From Strigops habroptila (taxonomy: Eukaryota > Chordata > Aves > Psittaciformes > Psittacidae), in assembly GCF_004027225.2 (NCBI RefSeq), contig NC_044289.2, forward strand, positions 5,941,761-6,005,760: a stretch of DNA of 64,000 nt, written 5' to 3'. Both the position numbers and the translations under genes were made by a program. Below the pieces are notes generated by a model. It had not been told where the DNA came from, made no database searches, and saw nothing but the letters and a program-made list of their open reading frames with translations. Below are positions 12,346 to 25,749 of the stretch, piece by piece. The first letter of the stretch is position 1, and every line of letters starts with the position of its first letter.

Positions 12346-13721
12346 AGATCATTGTGGCACCTTCAGCAAGCTGGGGTTGTCATGGGACTCTCCCTGCATA
12401 CACAGAACAGGTTTTCAAGGATAATACACAGCATAAATGAGCAGTCTTGTTCTGTCAACAAAAGTCTGGGTGTTTTTAGGACCCTCAAATGTGTTTTTAA
12501 AAACACTTGGGTGGGTATTTTTAGCTGCGAGAGCCTCTCCAGCCTCCCCTAACACGCCGATACTGTTCCCGGCGCCATTCTCCCCCTCTCCCAGACATGC
12601 TGCAGTCGTCTGATGGTGAAACTCCCACCGAGGGATGTTGCTGCAGAAGCAGAGCGCTGAGCAGCAACACGGCCTCTTGTTATTCAGGCTACACTGACAT
12701 CTGTTGGCTCTTATCAACCGAGGTAGGAAAAAACAAACCCTGTTGGTTTCATGGACTGAGATAGCACTCGAGGGCAGAAGTAAAGCAGGCAAGCAATCCT
12801 GCAATAACACTGGCTTGCATCCAGGAGTGATAAGTAATTCATAGATGGCACTGTCCAGTGGGCAGGGTCAAGTCAGTTTAAAAGCTCAGGGCCTATTATA
12901 CAGTTGGCTATGTACTGTGTTCCCTGTGAAACATGCAATTCCCAGCAACTGTCCTTCCAATTCTGTGGCTCTCAGAAAAACACGAGCTGCCTTTCTGAAG
13001 GAGAAAGCTCAAGCCAACTTGAAGAAGCTGTGTGCTGCGCTGCAAGTATGTTGTTCAGTCCATGTGACTAAACCAGTAGGACATGAACACTCATTTCTGA
13101 ATCAGTGTCTGAAAAGATCACAGAGCCTTTTGGAAAAAAAAAAAAAACCCAAGTAAATGAGCAAAGAGTTTCACTTCAACTAGTAAAAGTCTTACTTGAA
13201 TGTACAATTTTCGTAATATAACTGTATGAACTGTATGTTCAGTGTAAAAAGCGAAAAACAACTGGATGTCCTGGAGTTTAGCCAGCATCCTGCTTTGGTT
13301 AAAAGGTCTGTCCTGCAAATACTGTACTCATATGTCAGTGCTCTTATTCAGACAATTAACACAAACTTAACTGAAGTGGGTAACAGTGCTGTAACACTTC
13401 TCTGTCAGGTTTAGTGATGAAGCAATCATGAAGCTCTTGTTTTTTAAGTGACTAATGCCAAAAGCGTGGCAAGTCCCAAGTCTGACTGTACAGTCAGTCC
13501 AAAGGGTTTTCTGAGAAACACTCTGCAGACACAGTGCCCAGCTGATTTGGGCACTGATGTGAGAGACAGAGCAAACAAATAGCACAAATGTGAGCATGGG
13601 AGGAAGTTACACAGAAGAGGACTTTAGGACATTGGAGTGGAGGGGCAGATTGAGAGACATGCAGACTACCACCAGTTCCTTTTTCAGTGGAAACAATTCC
13701 AGAAATCATTTTTCCTGCTAG

Positions 13722-13807
13722 TTGAAGATGTCCCTGCTCATTGCAGGGGGTTGGACTAGATGACCTTTGAAGGTCTCTTCCAACCCAAACTATTCTATGA
13801 TTCTATG
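13722..13807 (+). mobile_element. CR1 LINE 3' end
   Basis: The sequence GGGTTGGACTAGATGACC, the AGGTCTCTTCCAACCC block and the terminal TTCTATGATTCTATG repeat are the diagnostic 3' end of bird CR1 elements in the sense orientation. Only about 85 bases remain, as is usual for 5'-truncated CR1 copies. Confidence 0.95.
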
Positions 13808-15164
13808 CTATTCCTCACAAATATTTGTTAAATGGTTGGGTCAACAACATTTCATTTTGACCTTACAAAGTATAATCTAATTCTTAAAAGTCAAATCTGA
13901 CCTTCAATTTTAAAGATGGTTTGTGCTGTTCATGTTTTGAAATAATTTAAAACAGAATTAACTTACTTTACAGTTTTATAAATCTCTCCTGGTTGGCTCC
14001 AGTGTAAGTAGGTTGTTAAATTCTACCAGTAAAGATTTCATCATTTCTCTGAGTGATGCAGTTTAATATTTCCCATAGAAGCATTGGGCTAGGCTGACTC
14101 TGCCTGCTAGACTTTGTTGTTCTCATGCAGCTTTAAAGGAAAACATGGCAGAGGAACAAGGGATCTACTTTCTTGGTAAAAAAAAGCACTGAACATGAAA
14201 GCATTGCTGGCTGCACAGGACGGGGGAGGTGGAGAAGGCTGGTGTATCCACCGCCAGCAAGCCCCTGCTGAACGCTTCTGTGCCAGGACTCTCAAGAGCC
14301 AAGGTAAAGAGTTGGAGCTGCCAGGACCAAGGAGGCTGAGTGAACTCAGGGCTCTCAGGAAGGTACTGCAGCAACATGCCTCAAAGAGATGGGAAGCAGC
14401 AGCCCTGCAGAGGAGTTTAAGCTCCCACTTACACCTCTTCACATAGTCACATTGCCTGAACGCTCTTGCCTCTCACTAGGACTGCAGCAGAGACCTCAAT
14501 TCACCATAGCTGTAGCTGTAGCCATAATTCTGATTATCTGTGCAGTGGTTCCAGTGCAAGATACCATCGGTGACTGGGAGGGGAGCAGTGGAAATACTCC
14601 CCAGAGCACAACAGCTGCATCTGCCCTGCATCACACACCGTCACTTCGCCCAGCTCTGGGAGCATTGTCAGAGAGTTTCCCCAGACACAGGCCTTCTGAT
14701 AAGTCAATCAATCACAGCAGTGAAGTACCAGATTTTGCTCTTCTATTCTTCGCTTGCGGCAATATAGTTTACATCATTAGTTAATGAAATATGAAACTAC
14801 AGTGGGGGCTGCAGAGTGAGGAAAGCACAGCGTTTGCTCAGGAGACAGTTACATGTGCACATGGAGAGTTTTTTAATGTTTTCCTCTGCTACATCACTGT
14901 GAAATTGGTTGAGCTGGCAGCGGAAAGGCTGTCCTTCCAACTGTGCGGAGTGGTGGCCGCCGCAGAGAGCTGGAGTCCTCTAGATGTCACCACTGCAGCG
15001 GACTTGCAGGTATCTCGTCCTGCATTAACACAGCCCTGAACGTGCCCACCAAGAGCAAAGGCAAGACTCACTGCCTTTGAGATGGCTTTAAAGCCGTTTC
15101 TAAATTGCTAATGTGGCCCCAGTATTAACAACCGGTGTATTAACACCGGCCTCATTGAAGGTTA

Positions 15165-15218
15165 AAAAAAAAAACAAAAAGAAAAAAACAAAACAAAACA
15201 AAACAAAACAACAAAACC
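15165..15218 (+). repeat. A-rich (CAAAA)n microsatellite
   Basis: A poly-A-like stretch is followed by tandem CAAAA units ending near 15218. It may be the tail of a degraded retroposon, but no body is recognisable upstream. Confidence 0.8.
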
Positions 15219-16132
15219 AGTTTGTTTCTTTTTCACCTTTTGGCTGTTATTTCACCATTTGCTTTCTCACATCTGGTGTCTAATCAATCCAAGTGTCTGC
15301 AGGTTCTCCTGTCCTAACTAGTGCTTGATGTGTGCAGGCTGTGGGCACAAAAGGGGAACGATCAGTAATTCACAACCTTTCTTCTTCTGGTGCAGCAAAA
15401 AACCACAACATCCTTAGAAAAATACAATCTTCCTTCACATCCTCTTCACAAGATGTATTTTGCTGTTGTATTGCTAATTGCTATATTTTCCAAGTTCTCA
15501 ATGACTTCCCTAGAGCAAGAACTGGTTAACTGTTTACCTGGATAGATCTGAACCACATCTGGTTGGAATGCCCAAGCAAGACTTGTGTTTGCTGAGACGG
15601 ATGGCTGCCCCTCACTCTGGAGGATCCTTCTATGCCAAGCTGAAGACCTGCAGTATCCAGTGGACCGAATAGAAAGGCCCCAAGTGAGAGAACAGAGGTG
15701 TCAAGGAAAAAGACCTCAAGCTTCTCATTTATAAAGTCCTTCTGGAAGTGCAAAGTATTCATGATTCCCCTTGTTATTGCTGCTGAAAAAAATACAAGAG
15801 AACAGAGCAGTGAAGACGATGAAGTCTTTTCATGTTAAGAAACTGTTTCATCTGGCAAAAAGGACACCAAAGGCTGTATCAGCAATGGGTACAAAGGTTA
15901 CAAGAGGAAAAAGACAAAAATCTGTAATCTCCTGGATGTGAAAGCAAGTACTGCCAAAGGACTCTTGCTTTCAGAGCCACAAGCCAGACTTCGAGTATTC
16001 CACACCAAGGAGGTTTTTTTGCCAAACCTATATCTGCATTATGAATTCAGCCATCTTGTATATAGCTGGTTAGAAAGCACAAAACCAAGATTTTTAAAAC
16101 ATTCCATTTTCTCCAGAGTTGGCCTGTGCCAG

Positions 16133-16235
16133 ACAAAAAACAAACAAACAAACAAAAAAAAAAATCCCCAAAAAAGCCACAAAAAAAAAAACCCCACACA
16201 CCAAAAAAAAAAGGCAAAAAAACCCCCCCCCCAAT
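16133..16235 (+). repeat. A-rich and C-run low-complexity tract
   Basis: CAAA units, long A runs and a C9 run follow one another. The tract generates spurious lysine- and asparagine-rich open frames. Confidence 0.8.
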
Positions 16236-19200
16236 CTTTTTTAAGAGTAAATTTTCATCTATTTCTTGAGAAGTTTGTTTAAAATTTTACTGCCACATCT
16301 CAGTGATGCTAGAACATATGCAGGATGCACAAAGACGACACCTTGCTGAGAACTTCTGCAACCTCCAAGTTCCCAGGGCTTGTGTCTTCCTTACAGTCCC
16401 CTATTTCCCACTTCTCTATAATAAACATAAAAATCAATCTGTAAATCACTGCAGCATTTTTCTTTAAACCACTTGAGAACCTTTAATCTGTTTCCACAGA
16501 TTAAACAAAGTAATTTGTGCTATTACAGTGGGAGAGTCCAGCATGCCTGGCTAGAGGTGACGCACGGGCAGCTTTCCCTCATGTTATACCAAGGTGGAAG
16601 TGCCAGAGCCTTGTCCCTGTCATACATTGTGCTTTTATGCAGCCACAGGTTTTATACTTGCCAAATAGGGGATGGTGAATAAAGAGCTCTCTGCTCTAAA
16701 ATGAAAAGCTGCTCACTAGCATGCCATGCAGAAAGCTGGATATGGGGTTTTCTGAGCAGAGCAATGCTCTCTGTGCTGCTGGGGTGTGATGAGCTGGACT
16801 TTTAAAATAGCACTCAGGTCCCAGTGGTGTATCTCAGACCGTTTCATACTAATGCTGAGTTGTTTTTAAAAAGCCCTTACCTTCCATAGGATATATAACC
16901 CTCATGAGTTAGCTTGTTTTGGCTTTTGGATAGAATGAAATCTGTGATGATATTTACAAGTTCACATTACAACACACTGACTAGAGGCCAAGTCTGAAAC
17001 CTGCCCCTGCCATGCCATGGCCAAGTTTCCTACCTAGGGTCAACCACAGCTGCACCAGCCCTGCTGGAGGGCAAGTCAGGCAGTACAGGGAAAAGCAATG
17101 CAGGACAGTACATTAGCTTCTACTAGTTTCCTGAAACTGCTCTATAGGAAAGGGCAAACATTTGTATTTTGGATTATAACATTGCCTTATCACTTTAATC
17201 ATTCCTTTGTTTATATGATACAAGAGACTTTGGTTTCTTTTCCATGAAAAAAATGTGCTTTTCCATGTAATGATGTCAGTCATATTTTAAATGGTATTTG
17301 TCACTGGACAACAAAATGAGCTTTGTTAATTTTTGCTGATGACATTTACTTGCGCTCCCATTATGAAATAATTCTTCCTACAGCCAGCACCAGGGAAGGT
17401 ATCTGTGGTCTTTCCAACAAGATTTTAGATGCAGAATAAAATGTTAGCTATCATTCAGCTTTCACATGTCTCAGAGAGGTTTATGGGACTGAAAAAAATT
17501 CCACCGAGAGTAGAAATAACTTGGAGATGAAATACATTAATAGATGAGTGCAATGTTGCAGAGTGTCATTCCTTAATAGACTCACTTACGCTAAGGACTT
17601 TAGAAAGACTTGATCCTCTGCAGGACTGATACTCCACAGAGACAAACGCCCTTTGGACAGACTGTGTCAGGCACAGTCCCTGAACTAATTCCTGTTCCAG
17701 TGTGGGAGCAGCACGCAGCTGCCCAGGGCTGGAGGAAGCCCTGGGAATCAGTGTGACTCAGGGTACAGTCCGGCCACCTGCATTATTTCAACTGAACATA
17801 TGCATCCATTTGCTAACTAGTACAAACATCTTACAGCATTCTGGCTAGTCTCTGGGATGAGAGCTCTGGTTCACCCTGTGATTAATTTCCTTTAAAGCTA
17901 ACAATAACGTAAAAGGAGACTGCACACAAGTACCAGCCTCAAAACAGTTCGTAATTGCTTTTTGGCAAATCGTTGTGAAGAGCTTTGTGTTTTCAGAGCT
18001 GCAAAGTTCATTCACAGATAAATTTGGCAACAAAAATCATAGACCTGCCATATACTCCATGTTGGATTATCTACTACAAAATTCTTAGCCAAAGATTAAG
18101 ATTAAAATTAACAGATATATTTCAGCTTTCACAGTTTAAGTACTAAATGACGTCAGTAAATAATTAATACAACAGGAAGAGGATTTACTGAGGCAACAGG
18201 ACCAGTATTACTATATCAACTCAACTGTGTTCTGCCTTGCTAGTTAATCCTGCCCTGAGTATTACTAAGGATATAAACTATTCTCAATCTCCAGGCTAGT
18301 TTACTCAGAGTTGGGTAGGTGTCTTCATGCACAGACACTGGTCTGTGTGAGCTCAGAGTTCTCACTTGGAATGGTATGGGGTTAATAGCTGAAAATTTTG
18401 GAACATTTAATACTGTAGCTGTTAATCAAAAGCATTTGAGATAATTTTGGGACATAATCATGTCCATAGACAGCTGATTTCTGTTTCACTCCAAACACTT
18501 GTGTCCATGTATCAATGCCTTTCTTTGGAATAAGCTTTCTGGAGGATCATCCAGGCAGCTGTATGTGGCCTTTGTGATGCTTGAGTTTATGCTTTGAATT
18601 TTCTTTAAAGCCTCTTCACTCGGCTTGTTAAGCATTTAAGGATGTGTTGTATACAGACTGTCTGCATTTGTCTTAAACTCAAGAATTAGACTGTTGAACA
18701 TTAATGAAAAAAAGATTTATTTGGTTTTGGTTTTTTTTTCCAATTTGAAGAACACTTCTGTTCTGACTAGTATCTGGAAAGAAACCAAGCAAAGAAACTC
18801 TGATTTAGAAAGAATCATCTGACAGCCACATTTCAGAATACTTGTTCAGCAATAAAGAGTCTGGATTAAAGTGAAGCATAAGGGATCGATAGTTCCCATT
18901 TCAGAGAAAATGAGGATTATTGAACAGAAAACAAATCCCAGCATTTGGTTTGATGATTAGCAAGCAATGTATACATTAAAATTACCTGTAAAGCAATCGA
19001 TTAACACAGTTTGTGCTTTGCATTTGAGAGAACTAAAGGGGAAGAAAACAGTAACAGCTCACTATAAGGGTGCTCCTCTGTTTTTAAGCAATGTGAATGT
19101 TTGCTGCTAGCCCACATTTTGTGGAAGCCTCAGAGTCTGCTACACCAGCCACAGAAGTGACATGACAATCATGGAGAATAATTTAGCTTCTGGGTTGATT

Positions 19201-21358
19201 TTTCAGAATAGTTTTGCCATTTACCTGTGAGTGAGACAAGTTATTCACTGCTAGGATAATGCAGCAAGGTGGTGGGAAGAGATGGCAGAACTTATTCCTA
19301 ATCATACAAAGTTCAACAGAGATGAAGCAGGATTGAAATTGAACCACGTTACAAAAGATGAAAAGAAACAAAATTAGAAATATGAATTTCAGGAGGTGCA
19401 TTGGCTTAAGAAAACCCCAGCAGTGTTACACCGTGTGGGAAGATAAGGCGTGTTCTGGACAAAGAACTGCACAGATCTGGAAGGAGGGAGAACTAGATGC
19501 AGCCTTGGAAGAAAAGTTGAGGGTTTTTTCCAGAAGAATTTTCTTGCAGATAATTTCAGAGAAGGGGGGGACAGGGAGAGAGAGAACGATGGTGCTTGGA
19601 AAGGAAGAGTTGCTATAAAAATGTCATGTTCTTGGCACAGGGACACTAATTGCAGCTCACCCTCACCAGCAGTTGCATTTCTTTTTTCATAAAGGATTTC
19701 TTCCTAAAACAGCCTTACTCATAAGATGTAAAACTTTAGTATATCATTTGTATTTTCATTTGCCATGTCAAAGCTTTAGCATTCATACAGTTCTTGTACA
19801 TGAGGGTAACTTAGCATGGAAAGCTTTCCTGGAAAAGAAGGATAATTTTTTCTGTTGTTCTATTACAATAGATTTCTCAAGCTTACTTTAAATCCTCATA
19901 GTTTAGTTTTTAATTATCTGATTGAACTTGTATTCCTGTGCTTATTATTTTTGGAATCTTGTTTTGAGGAACCATCTGTACAATATACCTTTGGTTATTC
20001 TTTATACTTAAAGAAAATACCAGCTCAGTAAACTCTGATGGTGTACTGTATAATAGTACAACTTTGTAGATGAAACAATTGGACAATGTGAAATATATGA
20101 CCTAATTTATGAGTGTTGGGTTTTTTTTGGCACAACTTACCTATCATTGAAGGTAGCACCCCGTAACTGCATAATTAGCTTGGCAATACCAAGTACACTG
20201 AAGAGGTAGCTAAAATGTGTGTTTCTGTGTTTCATTAATAATCCAAACTCTCTACAGACCCACACCTTGAAAGAAAAATTAGCAATAAAAATTTGCTGTG
20301 TTACAAAATGTGCCAGTTCTTAGTTTGTTTTGAGCTGGCATTGTTTTAGCTTTGTATCTGAAGAAACAAAATTAGTATTTCAGGGTTCTTCATGTGCTAT
20401 TGATTAATTTAAATACAGGTTTTGTTAATTAAAGGTTATTAGCTCAGTTCTACTTTCATTGGTTAGGCAAGAAGCGCTCTGATTTCAATAAAAGAAGGTT
20501 TACATGTGGGGCAGAAGAAAACCCAGGAACTGTATTTCAGTTTGAACACGATCTGAGGATCAGGCAGTCTAAATCAGAAAACACGTATCCATCCTTCTAA
20601 AGCTTCAGATTCACTATGTTGATTGCTTAGCTTTTATTCCTACTGACACACTGGTGGATTAGAAGATGCCATCACCCCACTTGTAACTGGAAGTTAATGT
20701 GAAGAGCTGGGGTCACTTACTCTTGACCACACAAGCCTGTGGCACTGCAAGAAGCTGGTGCATCTCAGGCTGGAACCATCACCACTGGGCCACTTTATTC
20801 TTTCCTATCCTTGGTGTTGGCTTCAAACAGGAAGCCCTCCAGGGAAAGGGTCTAAGGACATTCTGGTTATGACAATTGAGAGGAAAGGAATGAAATACAG
20901 AATAATTTTCATAATAAGATAAATATTAAAGTTACTATCAAAACTAAGTAGTAGAGAAGGTCATGTTCCAGACTGTCTTACAAAGGCATGATACGGCTTA
21001 TGGAAAGATCAAAACCAGAAATGGCTTTGAAATGGAATACCTCATTCCCAGCATCAACAGTATTGCTGAATAGATGTAGGATTTCTTTTCATTCCATTAT
21101 CCCTCTCAATTAAAGCCACATCAAAGCTATACCATACTATACAAAGAACTTTGTTGCTATCTTTGTTGCCTATCTCATCCTGCTGATTTTCACATGGTTT
21201 CCAAGACCTACAGCTGATACAGTAAAAGGTAGAAGACCTCTTTCAAATTCGTGATGAGCAATACTGCATAATTACACACTAGTTACTAACTAGTTAAGCA
21301 TTGTGTACTAGACCTATATAAATACATCATCACCTATGTTCTTACAGACCTCCTTGAT

Positions 21359-21408
21359 ATGGTGTCTAAGGACACCGTGTCTTAGACACTGTCTGGGTAT
21401 GACACCAT
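21359..21408. repeat. Nested inverted repeats
   Basis: An outer pair ATGGTGTC (21359-21366) and GACACCAT (21401-21408) encloses a nine-base perfect pair, GTGTCTAAG (21362-21370) and CTTAGACAC (21381-21389). The arms overlap, so more than one hairpin is possible. No mobile element body was recognised around it. Confidence 0.6.
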
Positions 21409-21619
21409 TATTTTGTAAGCTTGTGCATTCTTCTCTCCTGCTGCCTCTGCAGTGAGGACAAACAGGAGTTTTCCTCTCCACATGATATGCCAGGATCTTC
21501 TGATGTGGTTTTAGCTGAACTGTGATTGAGAAGGGGACATGTTTGTGGTTGCCCTGGTGTAGTGTATCTAGGTGACACAGCCTATTACATCCTTGGAGCA
21601 AAGTGCTTGCTTCATCATA

Positions 21620-21715
21620 TGTTCTGCTTTATATTACACACATTTTTCTGTTGGCACAACAAAACCAGTATCTACTGTTTCAGGAGGCACCCACACCCTT
21701 ACTCAGAGCAATTGG
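21620..21715 (+). pseudogene. Possible PIEZO-like relic exon (amino-terminal third, tentative)
   Basis: One frame reads NQYLLFQEAPTPLLRAIG, which can be laid over PIEZO2 YQFQFFQEAVPPNDYYARLFG. FQEA is identical and the proline that follows is close. The segment stands before the stronger relic exons in the expected order. Identity is low and no clear splice sites were assigned. Confidence 0.3.
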
Positions 21716-22411
21716 TAGATCTCCCAGACGAGGTTCTCCCACACCAGCTGTGGATGTTCAATACAGCATTTAGAGACTCAGGCATACCTTGACCTTTCTG
21801 GAGACTCTTGTGTACTGTTCTGCATGTCACCACATCCAGATTGCATCACATTTGCCCTAATGAGAAAGTGCATCAAAGATGTTTGGAGCTTTGCTTAGCA
21901 ATAGCTTAGTTTTCACATTGCTCTTCACGCTGATGTTTGACTCCTGCTTTTTATGGGACCGCTAATAGAACACGTTTTTAGGGGTTGATGAAACTGTACT
22001 GCTACTTTCAGATAGTGGTACTGGATAGTGTGTAGCTGTGATATTTAATGCAGGAGTGCAGGCAAGAAGTCTTGATGTAACCAGCCGAGAGCAGAAGTCT
22101 GGAGTAGGATAATGTGCTACAGGCTGACCAAGAATGAAGAGAATAAGGTGGACTGGCAATATCTCTTGTCAGCAGGAATGTGTCAGAGAAATTGAGAGCT
22201 ACTGTTTTTCCTTTCCTGCTTTTTCCCTCCACCCATGTCTGTTTCTTAACAAACAAATCCAATATTCAGAAAACTAACATCTTGATAGCCATGCCAACAC
22301 ACAGGAACAGTGAATCATTAGAAAGCAGTTCCAGCTTCCTGTACCAGTGCACTAGAAATCTCTGTGGGAAGATGAGGTTGCACCTACAACATCCTTGCGT
22401 TTCATTTTCAG

Positions 22412-22520
22412 GCAGCTCATTTTGCAAGTGGAAGCTGGCATGACGCTCCCATTTACTGTGTGTACGCAGCATTTCCTGCACAGCTCCTGCCAACATAGCA
22501 AAGTACACAGCTCTTCTTTA
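22412..22520 (+). pseudogene. Possible PIEZO-like relic exon with in-frame stop (tentative)
   Basis: The acceptor TTTCATTTTCAG is followed by a frame reading GSSFCKWKLA then a stop (TGA), then PANIAKYTALLYQL further on. PIEZO2 has CSSTWKIIVNPDLSWYHHANPILLLVMYYTLATLIRI at the corresponding place. The SS...WK start and the AN...YT order are shared. It would be a damaged exon. The match is suggestive only. Confidence 0.3.
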
Positions 22521-23456
22521 TCAGCTACAATGCTCTAAGAGTGATAATTACATGACTAAACATGACACAAACCAAAGCACAGTTGCCACCTAATCCCTCT
22601 TAAAAATGGAGGTGGTCGTGTTGTAATTTCACAGCCTTGGGGAACACAGAATCGTGAAGGCAGCTTGCCTGCCACTCATGGATCAGTACTCGTCAGCCAT
22701 ACACGGGCTGTAAAAGGGACTTATTTCCCTTAGTATTACCTACACAAGCAAACACGAATGATTCTTTCTCAAGGTTGGGTTGTTGGGTTTTTTTTGCAGG
22801 AATGGAGCCAAGGAGGGAGTGAAACACATCTGATTTCACAGCAGGGGCTATGTCCACTGACTTTTTGACCATTGCTAGGCAATATATGATTGAAAGAGGA
22901 AGTTCAAGTGCCAGATGAGCTCCAAAAATAGAACTTCACTTGCAAACTTCTTTTGCAAAAACTTTATGATGATGAAGAGCATACAAATAAAACATGCTTG
23001 TCTGGTCAGTTAAGTCTATCTAACCTGACTATGCAACACACTAACTTGTTATAATTTGTATAAAGTTTGCAAGTAATTTTAAGGTACTTTCCAGTGTCAC
23101 ATCTGCTTCCTACCGAAAAGGGACAATAATGGCATTTGGAAGAGAAAATGAAAGGCACAGGGACTGCATACACAAACTCTTAAAAGTCCCAGAGACCATG
23201 ACCAGAAGGGCCAAGAAACATATTTAAAAGGTGCTGCTCCCTGGTTCCCTAAAGAACTATCTGTCCTACCTCATCCTCACAGACATGCCAAATGAAACTT
23301 TCGATACCCATTTATTTGGTGCAGACACACAATGTTTTTACTTTGGAGCTGATTAATCCTTAATTTTGCTTTGCACAAGAGAATCAAAAGGGGTAACATA
23401 GCACATAGCTTTTTTGGCATGTCTAACTTTGATGCCCAGTGAAATTTAAATGGCAG

Positions 23457-23720
23457 TATTTCTTCCATTGTGTTTCTGTTGCCTTGAAGGTTTGGAGCAT
23501 CACACATTACAGTTGTTTGGCTTTTGTTCTGCCGATTTGGTCCTGCATCATTTGGATGGCTCGTGACCAGAGGCATAATGCTTTGCGTAGTTCCCCTATT
23601 CCTTCCTGCTTATGGGAACATCCTGCTTGTCCTAAGTTTCTTTTCAAGGCTAAATATCTCCCCAGAGTAATTCTTCCCTACAATCCCACAATCAGCTCTC
23701 ATCAAGTTTGGCTTAAAACC
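23457..23720 (+). pseudogene. PIEZO-like relic exon (VWSITYHS block), frameshifted
   Basis: The acceptor at 23455-23456 is followed by an open frame with ALKVWSITHYSCLAFVLPIW and then CIIWMARDQRHNALRSSP. This matches the PIEZO2 block MMAWSITYHSWLTFVLLIW followed by SCTLWMIRNRRKYAMISSP, with about half the residues identical. Near 23600 the homology moves to another frame: PLFLPAYGNILLVLSFF matches PFMVVYGNLLLILQYIW. So there is a frameshift inside the exon. A further weak match (NISPE, stop, then FFPTIPQS) fits PIEZO1 RPELPTTLGPVS. This block corresponds to PIEZO1 residues around 430-510. Confidence 0.9.
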
Positions 23721-24582
23721 ATACTGACTGCCAAGCACGCCTCTTGGCATGGAGGTCGAATTCCATATATTCTCATTACCTAGTTAGGTGAACAGGCCTT
23801 TTAGAGAAAAATAAAACTGTATTTTTATTCTTGTGCTGTACTGTACTCTCCCTCAACCTGCAACACCCAGCACCATGCTTGGAATGATACGAGGAAGAAA
23901 CCAAAATTATTTGGCAAAGGCATCAGTGAAATACATGCATGGTTTGGTGTGTATGCTTTCAGCCTCTGAAGGCAGGCCACACTCAAAGTCCAATTCTTGT
24001 TGTTGTTAAAGCCTAGGAGCTTGTTCCAGACCTACTACTTTATCGTAGCACAAGAATTTGGCTTGTAAGAGAGCCTGGAGTGGTGAATGGCAAGTCCTGG
24101 AGCCAGCATGGGAGAATGCTGTGGCATAGGAAACACTTGTCTTTTGATTTGTCAAAGACACTTCAGCGTGGGACACGGAGCTCAGAGGGAGTTGTGCTCT
24201 ACAGCCAAGCTAAACTTTCTTCTTCCTAAGCTAACTTAATTAACTGTCAGGGAAAACAGTCATTTGTTGTTACTGAAAAGTACAGCAATTAGACTTTGCG
24301 CCCCATTTTGTGATAATGCTCAGACCTTACAAAGTTCTGTGCAATACTGACACAAAGCAACTCTTGCCTCCAAAGTCTTTGCAACCCAAACTCACCAATT
24401 TATATATATATAAGATACAGCCACTGGGACATACATCCCCTCTTAAGTATGCTAGTTTCTTAACTTGTTTAGATAGTTTGTGAGGATCTAAATCTCTATC
24501 AATTACTAAACAAGGAAAGGTGTTTCTTGTGTACCTCTGTGAGTTCTATGGAAACTAAAGTGCAGGTGTGGTTTAATTTCAG

Positions 24583-24688
24583 ATCCTCTATGCATTCAGA
24601 GTCTGGCTGTTGCTAAGGCAACATGAGATTAAGAGACATATGAAGGATAGTCAAGAATTTCTGCAAGAAGCAATATTGATTGAGAACA
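24583..24688 (+). pseudogene. PIEZO-like relic exon, intact
   Basis: The acceptor TTTAATTTCAG precedes a stop-free frame reading ILYAFRVWLLLRQHEIKRH and so on, ending at a GTAAGG donor. PIEZO2 has ILFTITFWLLLRQHLTEQ at the same place, and the acidic/lysine-rich continuation is also similar. This segment shows both splice sites and a complete reading frame, so it has decayed less than its neighbours. Confidence 0.88.
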
Positions 24689-25480
24689 GTAAGGAAACAA
24701 CACAAATTCATCCTAGTGTGGTTCTCTGACCTTCTCTTCAGTGATAGTTAAGCATTTAGTCTTGCTAAACTAAAGCTGGAACCTGTTACCAAAATGCTGT
24801 AAGGATAGCTTTACCAAGTATCAGTTGTGCAAACATGAGCACTTGATTTGCAGACAGCTACCTGGCTTGTCTGTGCAGTTGCATATGTGCAAACAGCTCA
24901 GCCGTGTGTTTGCTTCACTGTTGTAATGAGAACAGACTTCTTGAACACCACAAACTTCATAACACCACGTGGGACAGAGATGGGTGATGCATTCATGATC
25001 ACAGTAGAAACATTCCATCGTTCTGGGAGCAACACAGAATATTGCAAGGACCATACGTGACTCCTGAAGCAGAAGTTTCTGCTGCCAAGAACATACCTTT
25101 GCTTCTACCAATTGTTCAGTTCTTTCTGGTTGCTTTTTTGAGTAAGTGAATTTTGGACAGACAAGTGGAGGCCGGCCATGTATAGTAGAAGAGGGCATGT
25201 TACCTGTACTCAGGAGCAGCAACCACTTTATGGGACTGCATTTTCAGTCTCTTGCTATGGGGCAATGTTTAAGGCAAGGTAAGTCACCTACCAAGAGAGG
25301 TGTTTGCAGCCGTAGGCAGGGATAACTCTAAAAAGGTGTCAAGACAGTATGGTGATAGCACCGTGTGCAACAGATTTGTTTTCTTCTTGTTACAGAAGGG
25401 GACAAACCACATAATGTTCTTCTAGAAATCCTTGGCTCTCTGCTTAAGGGAATGCTAATTAAACACCAGAGCTATTTCAG

Positions 25481-25576
25481 TGCTTCCATGTTTTTAATTC
25501 TCAGCTTCAATGGCAGCACAGTGGGATAGGAAATACTTCCGTGGTGCTCTTGCATGTCTGTGTGGCTCGGTATCAG
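25481..25576 (+). pseudogene. PIEZO-like relic exon with stop codon and 1-base deletion
   Basis: After the acceptor CTATTTCAG the frame reads ASMFLILSFNGSTVG and then TAG at 25527-25529. It matches PIEZO2 GGMFFFVSFEGKIVMYKII, so the TAG replaces a tyrosine. Just after EI one base is missing, and the match resumes in the next frame as SVVLLHVCVARYQ against YMVLFLFCVALYQ. The segment ends at CAG followed by GTAAGC, a good donor. Confidence 0.88.
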
Positions 25577-25689
25577 GTAAGCAGAAAAATAAATTAACAG
25601 CATCCTTTAGCACAGATTTTCAGAGGCAGTAAACTGTCACATGTCTCAAATGTTGGGGGGGAAAGAAAAAGTTTCTGAAGTTGACTTCA

Positions 25690-25749
25690 GTTCAGTGGAC
25701 GCCATTGGGGGACTCTGGGGGTGCAATGACTGTTCTACCCTGCCTCAAG
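25690..25749 (+). pseudogene. Possible PIEZO-like relic exon (GLWQN block, tentative)
   Basis: A frame reading AIGGLWGCND ends near a CAAG/GTAAGA donor. PIEZO2 has NFPGLWQNMTG in the following exon. Only GLW and N are shared, but the position between two secure segments is correct. Confidence 0.35.

Larger units (their letters stand above)
12346..21350. other. Intergenic or relic introns, little recognised
   Basis: The stretch holds one CR1 tail (13722-13807) and simple A-rich repeats (about 15165-15218 and 16133-16235). I saw no other exon-like segment. Amino-terminal PIEZO exons 3 to about 6 would be expected here if the relic was once complete, but none could be recognised by eye. Confidence 0.45.

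Noticed and set aside
14165-14784. Overlapping open frames on both strands near 14.2-14.8 kb
   Set aside because: No homology recognised, no consistent splice sites, and composition is like the surrounding non-coding DNA.
21314-21601. Minus-strand 95-codon frame with CPHC and two HxxxH-like patterns, possible zinc finger
   Set aside because: No repeated zinc-finger spacing and no recognised family; the cysteines are too few and irregular.
24848-25060. Open frame after TTTGCAG (TATWLVCAVAYVQ...) as the KYWIYV exon of PIEZO
   Set aside because: No alignment beyond general hydrophobicity.
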